Numbered from the stretch's first letter, positions 1 to 7,114 are shown. The stretch: DNA of 15,338 nucleotides from Chloroflexota bacterium (GCA_016210295.1 JACQUM010000089.1:1-15338); one strand, 5' to 3'. Numbers and translations: made by a program. The notes: generated by a model not told the origin, from the sequence alone.

Positions 1-1117
1 AGGGCCAGCGGGGTATCTTCACCACGCAGTAGTCCAGGGCCGGCTCGAAGGCCGCCGTCGTCTTCTGGGTCACCGCGTTGGGTATTTCGTCCAGTCTCCT
101 CCCCACGGCGATCTTCGCCGCCACCCTCGCGATGGGGTACCCCGTGGCCTTGGAGGCCAGGGCCGACGACCGGCTGACGCGAGGGTTCACCTCGATGACG
201 TAGTACGGAGAGCCAGAATAGTCTTTGAACCCAAACGCCTCGGCGACGATGGGGTGCGGCTGGAGGGCGAACTGGACGTTGCACCCACCCTCGATCCCCA
301 GGGCCCGGATGATCCGCAGGCTCGCCGAGCGGAGCATCTGGTACTCCTTGTCTGTCAGCGTCTGGCTGGGCGCCACGACGACGCTGTCGCCGGTGTGAAC
401 GCCCATGGGGTCCAGGTTCTCCATGTTGCACACGGTGATGCAAGTATCGGCGCCGTCCCGCATCACCTCGTACTCCACCTCCTTCCAGCCGAAAAGGCAC
501 CGCTCCAGGAGGACCTGGTGGATGGGGCTGTATGCGAGGCCCGTGGAGACCTTCGGCTCCAGCTCCTCCCACCTCCAGACGATGCCTCCTCCGGTGCCGC
601 CCAGGGTATAGGCAGGACGGACGACCAGGGGCAGGCCCAGCCGCTCCGCTACCCGCCGTGCTTCCATGAGATCGGTCACCGTCTCGTTCTCCGGCTCCGG
701 TTCGCCGATTTCGTGGAGCATTCGCCGGAAGAACTCCCTATCCTCCGCCTTTCGGATGGTCTCCAGGGGCGTGCCCAGCATGCGGACGTTGTACTTGTCC
801 AGGACGCCCGCCTCCGCCAGGGCCACGGCCAGGTTGAGCCCCGTCTGCCCGCCCAGGGTGGGGAGGAGGCCGTCGGGCCTCTCCCGCTCAATGACCCGTG
901 TCACCGCCTCCACGGTCAGCGGCTCGATGTAGACGATGTCGGCGATGCCCTGGTCGGTCATGATGGTGGCGGGGTTGGAGTTCACCAGGACGGAGACGAC
1001 CCCCTCCTCCCGGAGTGCCTTGCACGCCTGGGTGCCGGCGTAGTCGAACTCCGCCGCCTGCCCGATGACGATGGGCCCGCTGCCGATGACGAGAACCTTG
1101 GAGGGTTTATTAGTCAC
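1..1117 (-). CDS. carB: Carbamoyl-phosphate synthase large subunit, N-terminal part (cut by window edge)
   Basis: CarB makes carbamoyl phosphate from bicarbonate, ATP and ammonia passed on by CarA, the first step of pyrimidine (and arginine) synthesis. About 372 codons are present, covering the carboxyphosphate-forming ATP-grasp half. Visible landmarks are the N-terminal VLVIGSGPIVIGQAAEFDYAG, the VNSNPATIMTD segment, TLGGQTGLN, the glycine-rich TLGGTGGG loop, and EVNPRVSRSSALASKATGYP near the window edge. All are typical CarB sequences. The start is a GTG at 1117, with GAGGA 8 nt upstream and VTNKPSKVLVIG as the mature beginning. An ATG 5 nt upstream is out of frame and hits a stop at once. 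carB lies 28 nt after the nuclease-like gene and should be co-transcribed with the pyr operon. The rest of the gene lies beyond position 1. Confidence 0.96.
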   Translation of the reverse strand, partial: MTNKPSKVLVIGSGPIVIGQAAEFDYAGTQACKALREEGVVSVLVNSNPATIMTDQGIADIVYIEPLTVEAVTRVIERERPDGLLPTLGGQTGLNLAVALAEAGVLDKYNVRMLGTPLETIRKAEDREFFRRMLHEIGEPEPENETVTDLMEARRVAERLGLPLVVRPAYTLGGTGGGIVWRWEELEPKVSTGLAYSPIHQVLLERCLFGWKEVEYEVMRDGADTCITVCNMENLDPMGVHTGDSVVVAPSQTLTDKEYQMLRSASLRIIRALGIEGGCNVQFALQPHPIVAEAFGFKDYSGSPYYVIEVNPRVSRSSALASKATGYPIARVAAKIAVGRRLDEIPNAVTQKTTAAFEPALDYCVVKIPRWP

Positions 1118-1145
1118 GACATTGTTCCTCGGGCTTTGTGTACAG

Positions 1146-2099
1146 CTAACCCGTTGCGCCGCTCAGTTTGCTCACGTAGGCATAAGCCTGTTCAAAAAAG
1201 GGGGCAAGTAGCGTCAGATCAACCTCACTGCTGGACACATTGATATAGATAATGTGGTAAGTGGGATCCCAATATGTTTGCTGCGCCCAAGCAGGGACCG
1301 CCATACCTAAATCGCCAGGAGGCGCTGGCAGCTTAAACCAGATACACCACCCCTTAGCCCATCGGTTCTGAGTACCGATGACATTCCATGCCCCTGGAAG
1401 CTGAAAAGGAGTGTATCCCTTCCGAAACCTGAACTGTAGCTGCCATCCCTTCTTCTCACAAGTCTCTTCCACCTTCTTCACCAGCCACTGCCCCAGCTCT
1501 ACTTGGTCCCTCGACACTCCCAGGTCACGTTCATATCGCTCCCAACTCCACTCCTCTTGTGCTCTCACAGAGGAGCCTCTTAACAACGGCGGAGCCTTAT
1601 CTTCCACCACGGCTAGGACGTCGGTTCCTAGCTGAAACCGCTTTAGTTGCAAGAATGAGAATTCGAAAGTGCTAATATACCGAGTCAATTCAATCAGCTC
1701 TTCTTCGAACTCAGGGGCTAGAATTACAATTCGCGGCTTGAGGTCGGCCCCCTCGGTATCCATACTTGCCTTCTGTAGAAGGTACCTGATGCTGTCTGGA
1801 CTGGACATGATCCAGCTCGCGTATTTGAGCACCTGAACGAGAACATCCGTGTCAGCAGGTGTGTTCTTCAACTCTATCAATAGCAACTTCCCTTGGTCTA
1901 GCGATTGATCCATTGCCAGAAGGTCTATTCGCCGACCCAATCCCGTGTCTACTTGTTCACCAAAGATGTTGACTTTCTCACCGAGAAGGCCTGCGTTGCT
2001 TTTGATGAAGGATTCCATATCGCTCACTTCATCCACGAAAGGCACCTCTGCTACCACTGCAACCTCTCCTTCTGGTTTGACCTGGAACAGTTTTGGCAT
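1146..2099 (-). CDS. PD-(D/E)XK nuclease-like protein (DUF91/NucS/RecB-like), inserted between carA and carB
   Basis: This is a 317-aa protein not recognised as a named gene. Residues about 25-95 look like a PD-(D/E)XK nuclease core: E29 in an N-terminal helix, then RRIDLLA with D59, then LLLIELKN with E76-x-K78, then a helix VLVQVLKYASW with Q89 and Y93 as in RecB/DUF91 enzymes. A DNA-cleaving or DNA-processing role is therefore likely but inferred. Residues about 190-317 form a Trp- and Tyr-rich C-terminal domain I do not recognise, perhaps for substrate recognition. The ATG at 2099 has GGGGAG about 6 nt upstream. Base composition differs from the neighbours: positions 1621-1680 are 24/60 G+C, against 42/60 at 2521-2580 in carA and 39/60 at 481-540 in carB. 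With its position inside the pyr operon this suggests horizontal acquisition. It could be a defence nuclease, a toxin-like partner of the upstream antitoxin-like gene, or a repair protein. Confidence 0.75.
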   Translation of the reverse strand: MPKLFQVKPEGEVAVVAEVPFVDEVSDMESFIKSNAGLLGEKVNIFGEQVDTGLGRRIDLLAMDQSLDQGKLLLIELKNTPADTDVLVQVLKYASWIMSSPDSIRYLLQKASMDTEGADLKPRIVILAPEFEEELIELTRYISTFEFSFLQLKRFQLGTDVLAVVEDKAPPLLRGSSVRAQEEWSWERYERDLGVSRDQVELGQWLVKKVEETCEKKGWQLQFRFRKGYTPFQLPGAWNVIGTQNRWAKGWCIWFKLPAPPGDLGMAVPAWAQQTYWDPTYHIIYINVSSSEVDLTLLAPFFEQAYAYVSKLSGATG

Positions 2100-2159
2100 A
2101 TCGTCTCCCCGAGATCCATCAGCCCCAAACCTGGACGCTCACACTTGACTTCTCGCTGG

Positions 2160-2384
2160 TTAGTAGGCCCCTGGATGTTCCCGCCGCCTTTGCGCTAGCC
2201 ACTCCTCATCAAACTCAATGGTCCCAGCCATCTTGATCAGCTCCTCGGTCCGCACCCTGCGCTCGCGCTCAATCAGTTCATCAATGGCTTTGTGAATGGC
2301 CCGCGTGGGTGTGGTTTCCCCCGTGAAGCGCATCAAGTCACTGAGCATTTGCTCTTCGACATGCAGCGAGATTCTTTTACCCAC
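2160..2384 (-). CDS. VapB-like ribbon-helix-helix antitoxin, no VapC next to it
   Basis: This 74-aa protein begins MGKRISLHVEEQMLSDLMRF, a short basic beta strand followed by a helix as in Arc/MetJ ribbon-helix-helix DNA binders. Its C-terminal stretch KMAGTIEFDEEWLAQRR matches the G-x-I-x-F-D-x-x-W tail of VapB antitoxins, which normally wraps a PIN-domain VapC ribonuclease. No PIN protein follows. The next gene, 60 nt downstream, is the PD-(D/E)XK nuclease-like protein. The start is GTG at 2384, 3 nt after the carA stop codon. Its likely Shine-Dalgarno, GAGG, lies in the last codons and stop of carA, so translation is probably coupled to carA. It may repress its own cassette, neutralise the nuclease-like protein, or be an orphan relic. 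The family call is firm; its partner is not. Confidence 0.8.
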   Translation of the reverse strand: MGKRISLHVEEQMLSDLMRFTGETTPTRAIHKAIDELIERERRVRTEELIKMAGTIEFDEEWLAQRRREHPGAY

Positions 2385-2387
2385 ATC

Positions 2388-3488
2388 TCACCTCTTGGTC
2401 TCTTTCACCATCGCCAGGAACCGGTCGAAGAGGTACTCGTTGTCCCACGGCCCCGGCGACGCCTCGGAGTGGTACTGGATGGTGAGGATGGGCAGCTCCC
2501 GGTGACGCAGCCCCTCCACCGTCCCGTCGTTCAGGTTCACCAGCGAAACCTCCAGGCCCGGGGGCAGGGTCGAGGCGTCCACGGCGTAGCCGTGGTTCTG
2601 GGCGGTGATGTAGACCCGGCCCGTCTCCACGTCCTTCACCGGGTGGTTGCCGCCCCGATGCCCGAACTTGAGCTTGAAGGTCTTCGCGCCCAAGGCGATG
2701 CCCAGCACCTGGTGCCCCAGGCAGATGCCGAAGAGGGGCACCCTCCCCACCAACGCCCGCGTCGTCCGGGCGACGTACTCCAGCAGCACGGGGTCTCCTG
2801 GCCCCGGCGAGAGCACCACGCCATCGGGCCGCAAGGCCAGAACCTCCTCTGCCGAGGTGGTGGCGGGCACCGCCGTCACCGCGCATCCCTTTCGGCGGAG
2901 GATGCGGAGGATGTTGTATTTCAACCCCTCGTCCAGGACGACGATGCGCGGGGCTCCCGCCCTCCTGCTCCCCTCGTCCCACTCGTAAGGCTTCTTGGCG
3001 CTCACCTCTCGAACAAAGTCCGTGTCCCCGTAGTCCGGCCCGCGCTTCAGACGCGCCAGGGCCTCTTCTACGCCCCCTTCGACAGCGATGATCCCTTTCA
3101 TGACGCCGGAGCGCCGCAGCCGCCGGGTGAGGGCGCGGGTGTCCACGCCCGAGAGTCCAGGGACGCCCGCTGTACGAAGGTAGTCGTCCAGGGTCATGCG
3201 AGAGTCGCCGTGGCTGGGGAACGGGCACCATTCCCGCACCACGAAGCCTCGCACCTGGATCCGGGCCGACTCGATGTCGCGCTCGTTGATGCCGTAGTTA
3301 CCGATGAGAGGATAGGTGGGGACGACGATCTGCCCCGCGTAGGAGGGATCGGTGAGGATCTCCTGATAGCCGGTCATGGAGGTGTTGAACACCACCTCTC
3401 CCACGGCCTCTCGCGCCGCGCCGAAGGAGACGCCCCGGAAGACGGAGCCGTCCTCCAGCAGCAGGAACGCCTCTCTCTCCACCGTCAT
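2388..3488 (-). CDS. carA: Carbamoyl-phosphate synthase small subunit (glutamine amidotransferase)
   Basis: CarA hydrolyses glutamine and channels ammonia to CarB. The 366-aa length is normal for the family. The N-terminal CarA domain shows EVVFNTSMTGYQEILTDPSY, VVPTYPLIGNYG and GLSGVDTRALTR. The class I amidotransferase domain begins near residue 180. It has the nucleophile Cys256 in FGICLGHQ, TAQNHGYAV, and the catalytic pair His340/Glu342 in YHSEASPGP. The ATG at 3488 overlaps the pyrC stop by 4 nt (ATGA), with GGAGGGGG just upstream; in-frame sequence farther upstream is pyrC read in another frame. Position after pyrC fits a pyr-operon carA under PyrR control. carB does not follow directly, because two lower-GC genes intervene. 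Confidence 0.97.
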   Translation of the reverse strand: MTVEREAFLLLEDGSVFRGVSFGAAREAVGEVVFNTSMTGYQEILTDPSYAGQIVVPTYPLIGNYGINERDIESARIQVRGFVVREWCPFPSHGDSRMTLDDYLRTAGVPGLSGVDTRALTRRLRRSGVMKGIIAVEGGVEEALARLKRGPDYGDTDFVREVSAKKPYEWDEGSRRAGAPRIVVLDEGLKYNILRILRRKGCAVTAVPATTSAEEVLALRPDGVVLSPGPGDPVLLEYVARTTRALVGRVPLFGICLGHQVLGIALGAKTFKLKFGHRGGNHPVKDVETGRVYITAQNHGYAVDASTLPPGLEVSLVNLNDGTVEGLRHRELPILTIQYHSEASPGPWDNEYLFDRFLAMVKETKR

Positions 3489-4843
3489 GCCCCCTCCATT
3501 TTGGTCCCTTCGTCCAGATAAGCCACCGCGCCCTCGACGATGGTTGCCACGACCTTTCCCGTGAACCGGGCCCCCGTAAGGGGCGTGTTCTTCCCCTTGG
3601 AGGCGAACTCCTCCGGCCGCACAGTCCACTCCCGCTTCAAATCCAGCACAACGACGTCGCCGGGAGCCCCCTCCTTGAGCGTCCCCAACCCGCGCCAGCG
3701 CTCCGGCAGGAGCCTCGCTGGCCCCGCCGTCAACCTCTCCACCACGGTGATCAAATCGAGAGAGCCTCGGCTCACGAGGGTCAACAGGAGGCCCGCCGCG
3801 GTCTCCAGGCCGCTGATTCCCACCGCCGCCTCCCCGAAGGGGACGGCCTTGTCCTGCCAGGTGTGGGGTGCGTGGTCGGTGGCGATAGCGTCGATGACGC
3901 CTTCCTTCACCGCCGTCGCCAGGGCGGCGCACTCCTCCTGCGTCCGGAGGGGAGGGTTGACCTTGGCGTTCGTGTCGTACATCACCCCTTCGGCGCCGTC
4001 CCAGGAGCGTCCCAGGACCGCCTCATGGGTCAGGGCGAGGTGGTGGGGTGTCACCTCTCCCGTCACCGGCAGCCCCTCCTCCTTGGCTCGACGGAGGAGG
4101 TCTACCGTCCCCCTGGTGGAGACGTGGGCCACGTGCAGCCGCCCCCCCGTGAGCCGGACCAGGGCTATGTCCCGGGCCACCACGGAGTCCTCCGCTGCCG
4201 CTGGCCAGCCCTTCAAGCCTAGGCGGGTCGCCACCCATCCCTCATGCATCGCCGCGCCCGAGGTCAAGGCGGCGTCCTCGGCGTGCTGGACGATGGGCAA
4301 TCCCAATCGGCGACTGTAAGCGAGGGCGTTGCGCATCACCCGGGCATCCCCCACCGGTGAACCATCGTCGCTGAAGCCTACCGTTCCGCTAGCCGCCATC
4401 TCCTCCATCTCCGCCAGCGTTTCGCCCTTCCGTCCTCGCGTGACGGCACCCAGGGTGAGCACCCGGACGCCACCCGTCTCTCGGCCCCGCCGCAGAACGA
4501 ACTGGACGAGCTCCGCGTTGTCAATGGCTGGCTCGGTGTTCGCCATGGCGCAGACAGTGGTGAAGCCGCCCCGCGCGGCGGCGCGTGTCCCTGTTTCGAT
4601 GGTCTCCTTCTCCTCGAAGCCCGGCTCCCGCAGGTGACAGTGGAGGTCGATGAACCCAGGCGCCACCACCATCCCGGAGGCATCCAGAAGGCGACACCCT
4701 GGCGGAGGAGGTGTGCCCCGTGAGAGCACGCCTCGCACCACGCCCTCTTCGATCAAGAGGTCCCCTATGCGGTCAAGCCCCCTGCCGGGGTCCAGGACTC
4801 GCCCGCCCCGGATGAGGAGCGGCCTTCTGTCCACGCCTGGCAT
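3485..4843 (-). CDS. pyrC: Dihydroorotase, class I
   Basis: PyrC cyclises N-carbamoyl-aspartate to dihydroorotate, the third step of UMP synthesis. The 452-aa amidohydrolase carries the metal-binding HxH at His68/His70 in DLHCHLREPG, the substrate segment ANTEPAIDN, an Asp pair at 159-160 in FSDDGS, His187 in QHAED, His240 in AHVST, and Asp323 in ATDHAPH. This is the pattern of type I bacterial dihydroorotases, which use an Asp bridge instead of a carboxylated Lys. The C-terminal GDVVVLD and KNTPLTGARFTGKV segments are also typical. The ATG at 4843 follows directly on the pyrB stop (TAGATG). Its end overlaps carA by 4 nt. The tight packing argues for one polycistronic mRNA controlled by the PyrR attenuator. 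Confidence 0.97.
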   Translation of the reverse strand: MPGVDRRPLLIRGGRVLDPGRGLDRIGDLLIEEGVVRGVLSRGTPPPPGCRLLDASGMVVAPGFIDLHCHLREPGFEEKETIETGTRAAARGGFTTVCAMANTEPAIDNAELVQFVLRRGRETGGVRVLTLGAVTRGRKGETLAEMEEMAASGTVGFSDDGSPVGDARVMRNALAYSRRLGLPIVQHAEDAALTSGAAMHEGWVATRLGLKGWPAAAEDSVVARDIALVRLTGGRLHVAHVSTRGTVDLLRRAKEEGLPVTGEVTPHHLALTHEAVLGRSWDGAEGVMYDTNAKVNPPLRTQEECAALATAVKEGVIDAIATDHAPHTWQDKAVPFGEAAVGISGLETAAGLLLTLVSRGSLDLITVVERLTAGPARLLPERWRGLGTLKEGAPGDVVVLDLKREWTVRPEEFASKGKNTPLTGARFTGKVVATIVEGAVAYLDEGTKMEGA

Positions 4844-5827
4844 CTACCCCTCCCCACGCAGAAGGAGGTACAGGAGGGCCATGCGCACGGCCACCCCGTT
4901 CCGCACCTGCTCCTCGATGAGAGAGCGCTGTCCCCGCGAGGCCTCCGCGCTCACCTCGATCCCCTGGTTGACGGGGCCGGGGTGGAGGAGAAGGGCTTCC
5001 GGCTTCGCCCTGCGGAGACGCTCGTCGTTGACCTGATAGCCGCGCACGTACTCGCGAACGCTGGTGAGCAAGCCCTGCTCCTGTCGCTCGCGCTGGAGCC
5101 GCAGGGCCATCACCACGTCGGCCTCTTCCACCGCGCGGTCTAACTCCTCCTCCACGCACACGTCCCGCCCCTCGTAGGCCCGCGCGACCTCGATAGGCAG
5201 GAGGGTCGGCGGGCCGCACAGGACGACCGTGGCACCCAGTGCGGTGAAGCCCCAGACGTTGGACCGCGCCACGCGACTATGGAGGATATCACCCACGATG
5301 ACCACCCGCCGGCCCTTCACGTCGCCCAGATGCTGCTGGACGGTGTAGATGTCCACCAGGGCCTGAGACGGGTGGGCGTGCCAGCCGTCGCCGCCGTTGA
5401 TCACCCCGGCGCTCACCTCGCGAGCCGCGAGATAGGGCGCCCCCGACTGCGGATGCCGCAGGACGACCACATCCGCCCCCAGGGCCTCCAGGGTCCGGAA
5501 GGTGTCGATGAGGGACTCTCCCTTGGCCACGCTGGTGGAGGAAGCGGAGAGGTTGAGCACGTCGGCGCTGAGGGCCTTGGCCGCCCGATCGAAAGAGCTC
5601 TGCGTCCGCGTGCTGGGCTCCAGGAAGAGGTTGACGACGGTGCGGCCCCGCAGAGTAGGGACCTTGGGCACCGGGCGCCGCAGGACCTCCCGCATGGTGT
5701 CCGCGGTGGACAGCACAGACGTGATCTCCCCAGGAGTGAAATCGTCGAGGTCCAGGATGTTGCGATGGCCCCAGGCCGTCGTCGGTCTCTCCACCGGCTG
5801 CGCTCCCGCTCCTGCCCGGCTGGTCAC
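4844..5827 (-). CDS. pyrB: Aspartate carbamoyltransferase catalytic subunit
   Basis: PyrB condenses carbamoyl phosphate and aspartate to N-carbamoyl-aspartate. The 327 residues show the carbamoyl-phosphate site EPSTRTQSSFD (Ser72-Thr73-Arg74-Thr75), the mobile loop SSTSVAKGES with Lys102, LRHPQSGAPY, HPSQALVDIYT with His152, the aspartate-binding RLQ at 243-245, and LLHPGPVNQG. Two usual arginines are replaced: STRTR reads STRTQ and PVNRG reads PVNQG. The residues known to contact substrates remain, so activity is expected. The start is GTG at 5827, overlapping the pyrR stop by 4 nt (GTGA), with GGAGGTGAGG just upstream. No pyrI regulatory subunit is present, consistent with control by PyrR. 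Confidence 0.96.
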   Translation of the reverse strand: MTSRAGAGAQPVERPTTAWGHRNILDLDDFTPGEITSVLSTADTMREVLRRPVPKVPTLRGRTVVNLFLEPSTRTQSSFDRAAKALSADVLNLSASSTSVAKGESLIDTFRTLEALGADVVVLRHPQSGAPYLAAREVSAGVINGGDGWHAHPSQALVDIYTVQQHLGDVKGRRVVIVGDILHSRVARSNVWGFTALGATVVLCGPPTLLPIEVARAYEGRDVCVEEELDRAVEEADVVMALRLQRERQEQGLLTSVREYVRGYQVNDERLRRAKPEALLLHPGPVNQGIEVSAEASRGQRSLIEEQVRNGVAVRMALLYLLLRGEG

Positions 5828-6366
5828 GCCTCACCTCCTCGAAGGAGGACGACCTCATCGCGGCCGTCCACCTCCTCGACACGGACTCGGATGCTTTCGT
5901 CCAGAGCAGTGGGGACGTTCTTTCCCACATAGTCGGCGCGAATGGGCAGCTCTCGGTGCCCCCGATCCACTAGTACGGCGAGCTGGATCGCCTTCGGCCG
6001 CCCCAGGTCGATGTGCGCGTCCATGGCCGCGCGGACGCTCCGGCCGGTGAACAGCACGTCGTCCACCAGGACGAGGCCCTTGCCCGTCACGTCCAGGTCG
6101 ATCTCCGAGGACTGGAGGGTCAGGCGGAGGGGAGAGGTGAAGAAGTCGTCGCGGTAGAGGCCGATGTCGAGAGCTTCGACGGGAACGAGGACACCCTCGA
6201 ACTGCTGGATGGCACGAGCGATGCGGTGCGCCAGGGGAACGCCCCGGGTCCGAAGCCCGATGAGGGCCAGGTCGGAGACGCCCTGGTTCCGCTCGGCGAT
6301 CTCATGGGCGATGCGGACGAGGGCCCGCCGGATCTGGTCGGCGGTGAGGAGGACTCTTTCCTCCAT
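5824..6366 (-). CDS. pyrR: Bifunctional pyr operon regulator / uracil phosphoribosyltransferase
   Basis: PyrR binds a hairpin in pyr mRNA when UMP or UTP is high and promotes termination before the operon; many members also convert uracil and PRPP to UMP. The 180-aa length is standard. The PRPP-binding motif LVLVDDVLFTGRSVRAA is at about residues 98-114. DIGLYRDDF near residues 67-75 and the C-terminal PIRADYVGKNVPT are typical of PyrR. The best start is ATG at 6366. A TTG one codon upstream lies inside the terminator U-run and is less likely. The matching RNA target, antiterminator and terminator sit directly upstream, so the gene is autoregulated. Its Shine-Dalgarno GAGGGG lies within the terminator stem. 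Confidence 0.97.
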   Translation of the reverse strand: MEERVLLTADQIRRALVRIAHEIAERNQGVSDLALIGLRTRGVPLAHRIARAIQQFEGVLVPVEALDIGLYRDDFFTSPLRLTLQSSEIDLDVTGKGLVLVDDVLFTGRSVRAAMDAHIDLGRPKAIQLAVLVDRGHRELPIRADYVGKNVPTALDESIRVRVEEVDGRDEVVLLRGGEA

Positions 6367-6367
6367 C

Positions 6368-6398
6368 AAAAAACCCCTCGCCCGGAGGCAAGGGGTTT
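6368..6398 (-). terminator. Intrinsic terminator of the pyr leader (attenuator)
   Basis: On the minus strand the arms AAACCCCTTGCC and GGCGAGGGGTTT pair over 12 bp (one G-U) around a UCCG tetraloop and run straight into a tract of six T's, a classic Rho-independent terminator. It ends one base before the pyrR ATG, too close for a spacer or leader peptide. Its 5' arm CCCCTTGCC (6387-6395) can alternatively pair with GGCAAGGGG at 6448-6456, which is part of the PyrR-binding hairpin. The terminator therefore forms only when PyrR holds that hairpin shut. Confidence 0.93.
6374..6379 (-). promoter_or_regulatory. pyrR ribosome-binding site inside the terminator 3' arm
   Basis: GAGGGG on the minus strand lies 7 nt before the pyrR ATG and is the only good Shine-Dalgarno there. 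It is fully base-paired in the terminator hairpin. Any transcript that reads through but refolds into the terminator form would also hide its ribosome-binding site. This adds possible translational control of pyrR on top of attenuation. That last step is inference. Confidence 0.75.
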
Positions 6399-6410
6399 CA
6401 TCGCCGTACA

Positions 6411-6442
6411 GCGAAAGGCCCGAACCTGCGCTCGGCCCTTTG
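6411..6442 (-). promoter_or_regulatory. Hairpin between PyrR site and terminator
   Basis: On the minus strand AAAGG-G-CCGAG and TTCGG-G-CCTTT can pair with a single G-G mismatch, giving a stem between the two strands of the antiterminator. It would bring GGCAAGGGG (6448-6456) close to CCCCTTGCC (6387-6395) and so help the antiterminator form. Pairing is seen in the sequence; the role is inferred. Confidence 0.5.
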
Positions 6443-6446
6443 CGCG

Positions 6447-6480
6447 CCCCCTTGCCAGCCTCGCGGGACTGGATTTAAAG
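6447..6480 (-). promoter_or_regulatory. PyrR-binding RNA element (anti-antiterminator)
   Basis: The minus strand begins CTTTAAATCCAGTCCCGCGA and continues GGCTGGCAAGGGGG. This matches the known PyrR target: a lower stem (CTTT with AAGG), a purine-rich internal bulge AAAT, an upper stem CCAG/CTGG, and a loop ending in GAGG. PyrR bound with UMP stabilises this hairpin, sequesters AAGGGG, and lets the terminator at 6368-6398 form. Without PyrR, GGCAAGGGG pairs with the terminator 5' arm and the operon is transcribed. It lies about 80 nt upstream of the pyrR terminator. Confidence 0.94.
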
Positions 6481-6512
6481 GTCGCCATGCTCGGCCTCTG
6501 ATCTTTTGGCTC

Positions 6513-6542
6513 AGTATACCATCCGCGGGAGGAGGGGGGCAA
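6513..6542 (-). promoter_or_regulatory. Putative sigma70-type promoter of the pyr operon
   Basis: On the minus strand TTGCCC (6537-6542) and TATACT (6513-6518) are separated by 18 bp, 4/6 and 5/6 matches to the consensus boxes. Transcription would begin near 6506, about 25 nt before the PyrR-binding element, giving a leader of about 140 nt. A TTGACG farther upstream is 25 bp from the -10 box and too distant to be its -35. Confidence 0.6.
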
Positions 6543-6906
6543 ACCGTCAACATCCAGTCTCTCCTTTTGCCTCTCGGCGGACGGGATTCGTCCCCTGAGT
6601 CCGGAGAACGTCTCCCCCCATTACTTAAGGAGGCCGTGACACGTTATTAGCTAGGGAGACCATGAGACATTGTAAAGGGGCTCACAAACTTCCGACATCA
6701 CAGGTTCGGCATCACGACTCTCGATTATCACTACCGATTAGCCCATTAGAATGATCGCCAGCCGCTCTGGTATCACCCGAAATACTACTTTCGCAGGATG
6801 AATCTATCCGCTCATTGTTGCATTGTGTAAGTGCGAGAACGTAAAAGGGGGTTACGGCAAGGAAGCAGTGGAAAAACGGCCTACCCCTTCAGGAGATCCC
6901 TCTTCG
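6543..6906. other. Intergenic region between the pyr operon and the pilin cluster
   Basis: About 360 nt with no convincing gene. G+C is lower than in the flanking genes (positions 6661-6720 are 28/60). It holds a weak plus-strand promoter candidate at 6725-6752. A Shine-Dalgarno-like TTAAGGAGG near 6625 is followed only by a four-codon frame. I see no tRNA, terminator or long repeat. It separates divergent transcription units, so promoters for both are expected here. Confidence 0.5.
6725..6752 (+). promoter_or_regulatory. Weak promoter candidate for the HTH/pseudopilin cluster
   Basis: TTATCA (6725-6730) and TAGAAT (6747-6752) are spaced by 16 bp, 4/6 and 5/6 matches to sigma70 boxes. They point toward the HTH gene, leaving a leader of about 150 nt. 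Spacing is one base short of optimal and the region is AT-richer than its flanks, so chance matches are likely. Confidence 0.3.
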
Positions 6907-7080
6907 ATGCTCCGCGTGGGCGAGGCAGCCAGAGTTCTCGGCGTGCATCCCAACACGTTGCGCAAATGGAGTAACACCATGGATATCCCCAGCTACAGAG
7001 TCGGTCGGCGGCGAGATAGATGGTTCACCCTTGAAGACCTGGCGAGGTTCCTCGGGGGAGATAACACGGCCAGGGGGTAG
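6907..7080 (+). CDS. Small excisionase/MerR-type helix-turn-helix protein
   Basis: The sequence MLRVGEAARVLGVHPNTLRK followed by W...IPSYRVGRRRDRWFTLEDLARFL is a complete HTH_17 (excisionase-family) winged helix: a first helix GEAARVLG, a recognition helix HPNTLRKW, and a wing YRVGRRRDRWF. Such proteins bind DNA as small regulators or recombination directionality factors. I chose the ATG at 6907 (57 aa), with AGGAG about 11 nt upstream, because it starts just before the fold. The frame is open back to a TTG at 6823, and a GTG at 6868 with AAGGA close by is an alternative start. The gene ends 34 nt before the first pseudopilin gene and may control that cluster. No integrase or attachment site is visible, so a regulator is likelier than an excisionase. 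Confidence 0.8.
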   Translation: MLRVGEAARVLGVHPNTLRKWSNTMDIPSYRVGRRRDRWFTLEDLARFLGGDNTARG

Positions 7081-7114
7081 GACAGACCAACGGTTGAACT
7101 GGGGGGAATCAAGG

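Noticed and set aside
254..1243. A 329-codon plus-strand frame at the window start
   Set aside because: It is antisense to carB, whose conserved ATP-grasp motifs are clear on the minus strand.
1118..2160. A PIN-domain VapC partner for the VapB-like gene
   Set aside because: Neither strand shows the spaced Asp/Glu residues of a PIN domain; the only real gene is the PD-(D/E)XK protein.
2292..3521. A 409-codon plus-strand frame opposite carA
   Set aside because: It is the low-complexity mirror of carA, which has full catalytic motifs on the other strand.
6620..6660. Shine-Dalgarno-like TTAAGGAGG with a GTG start
   Set aside because: The frame stops after four codons, and nothing suggests a leader peptide or attenuator around it.
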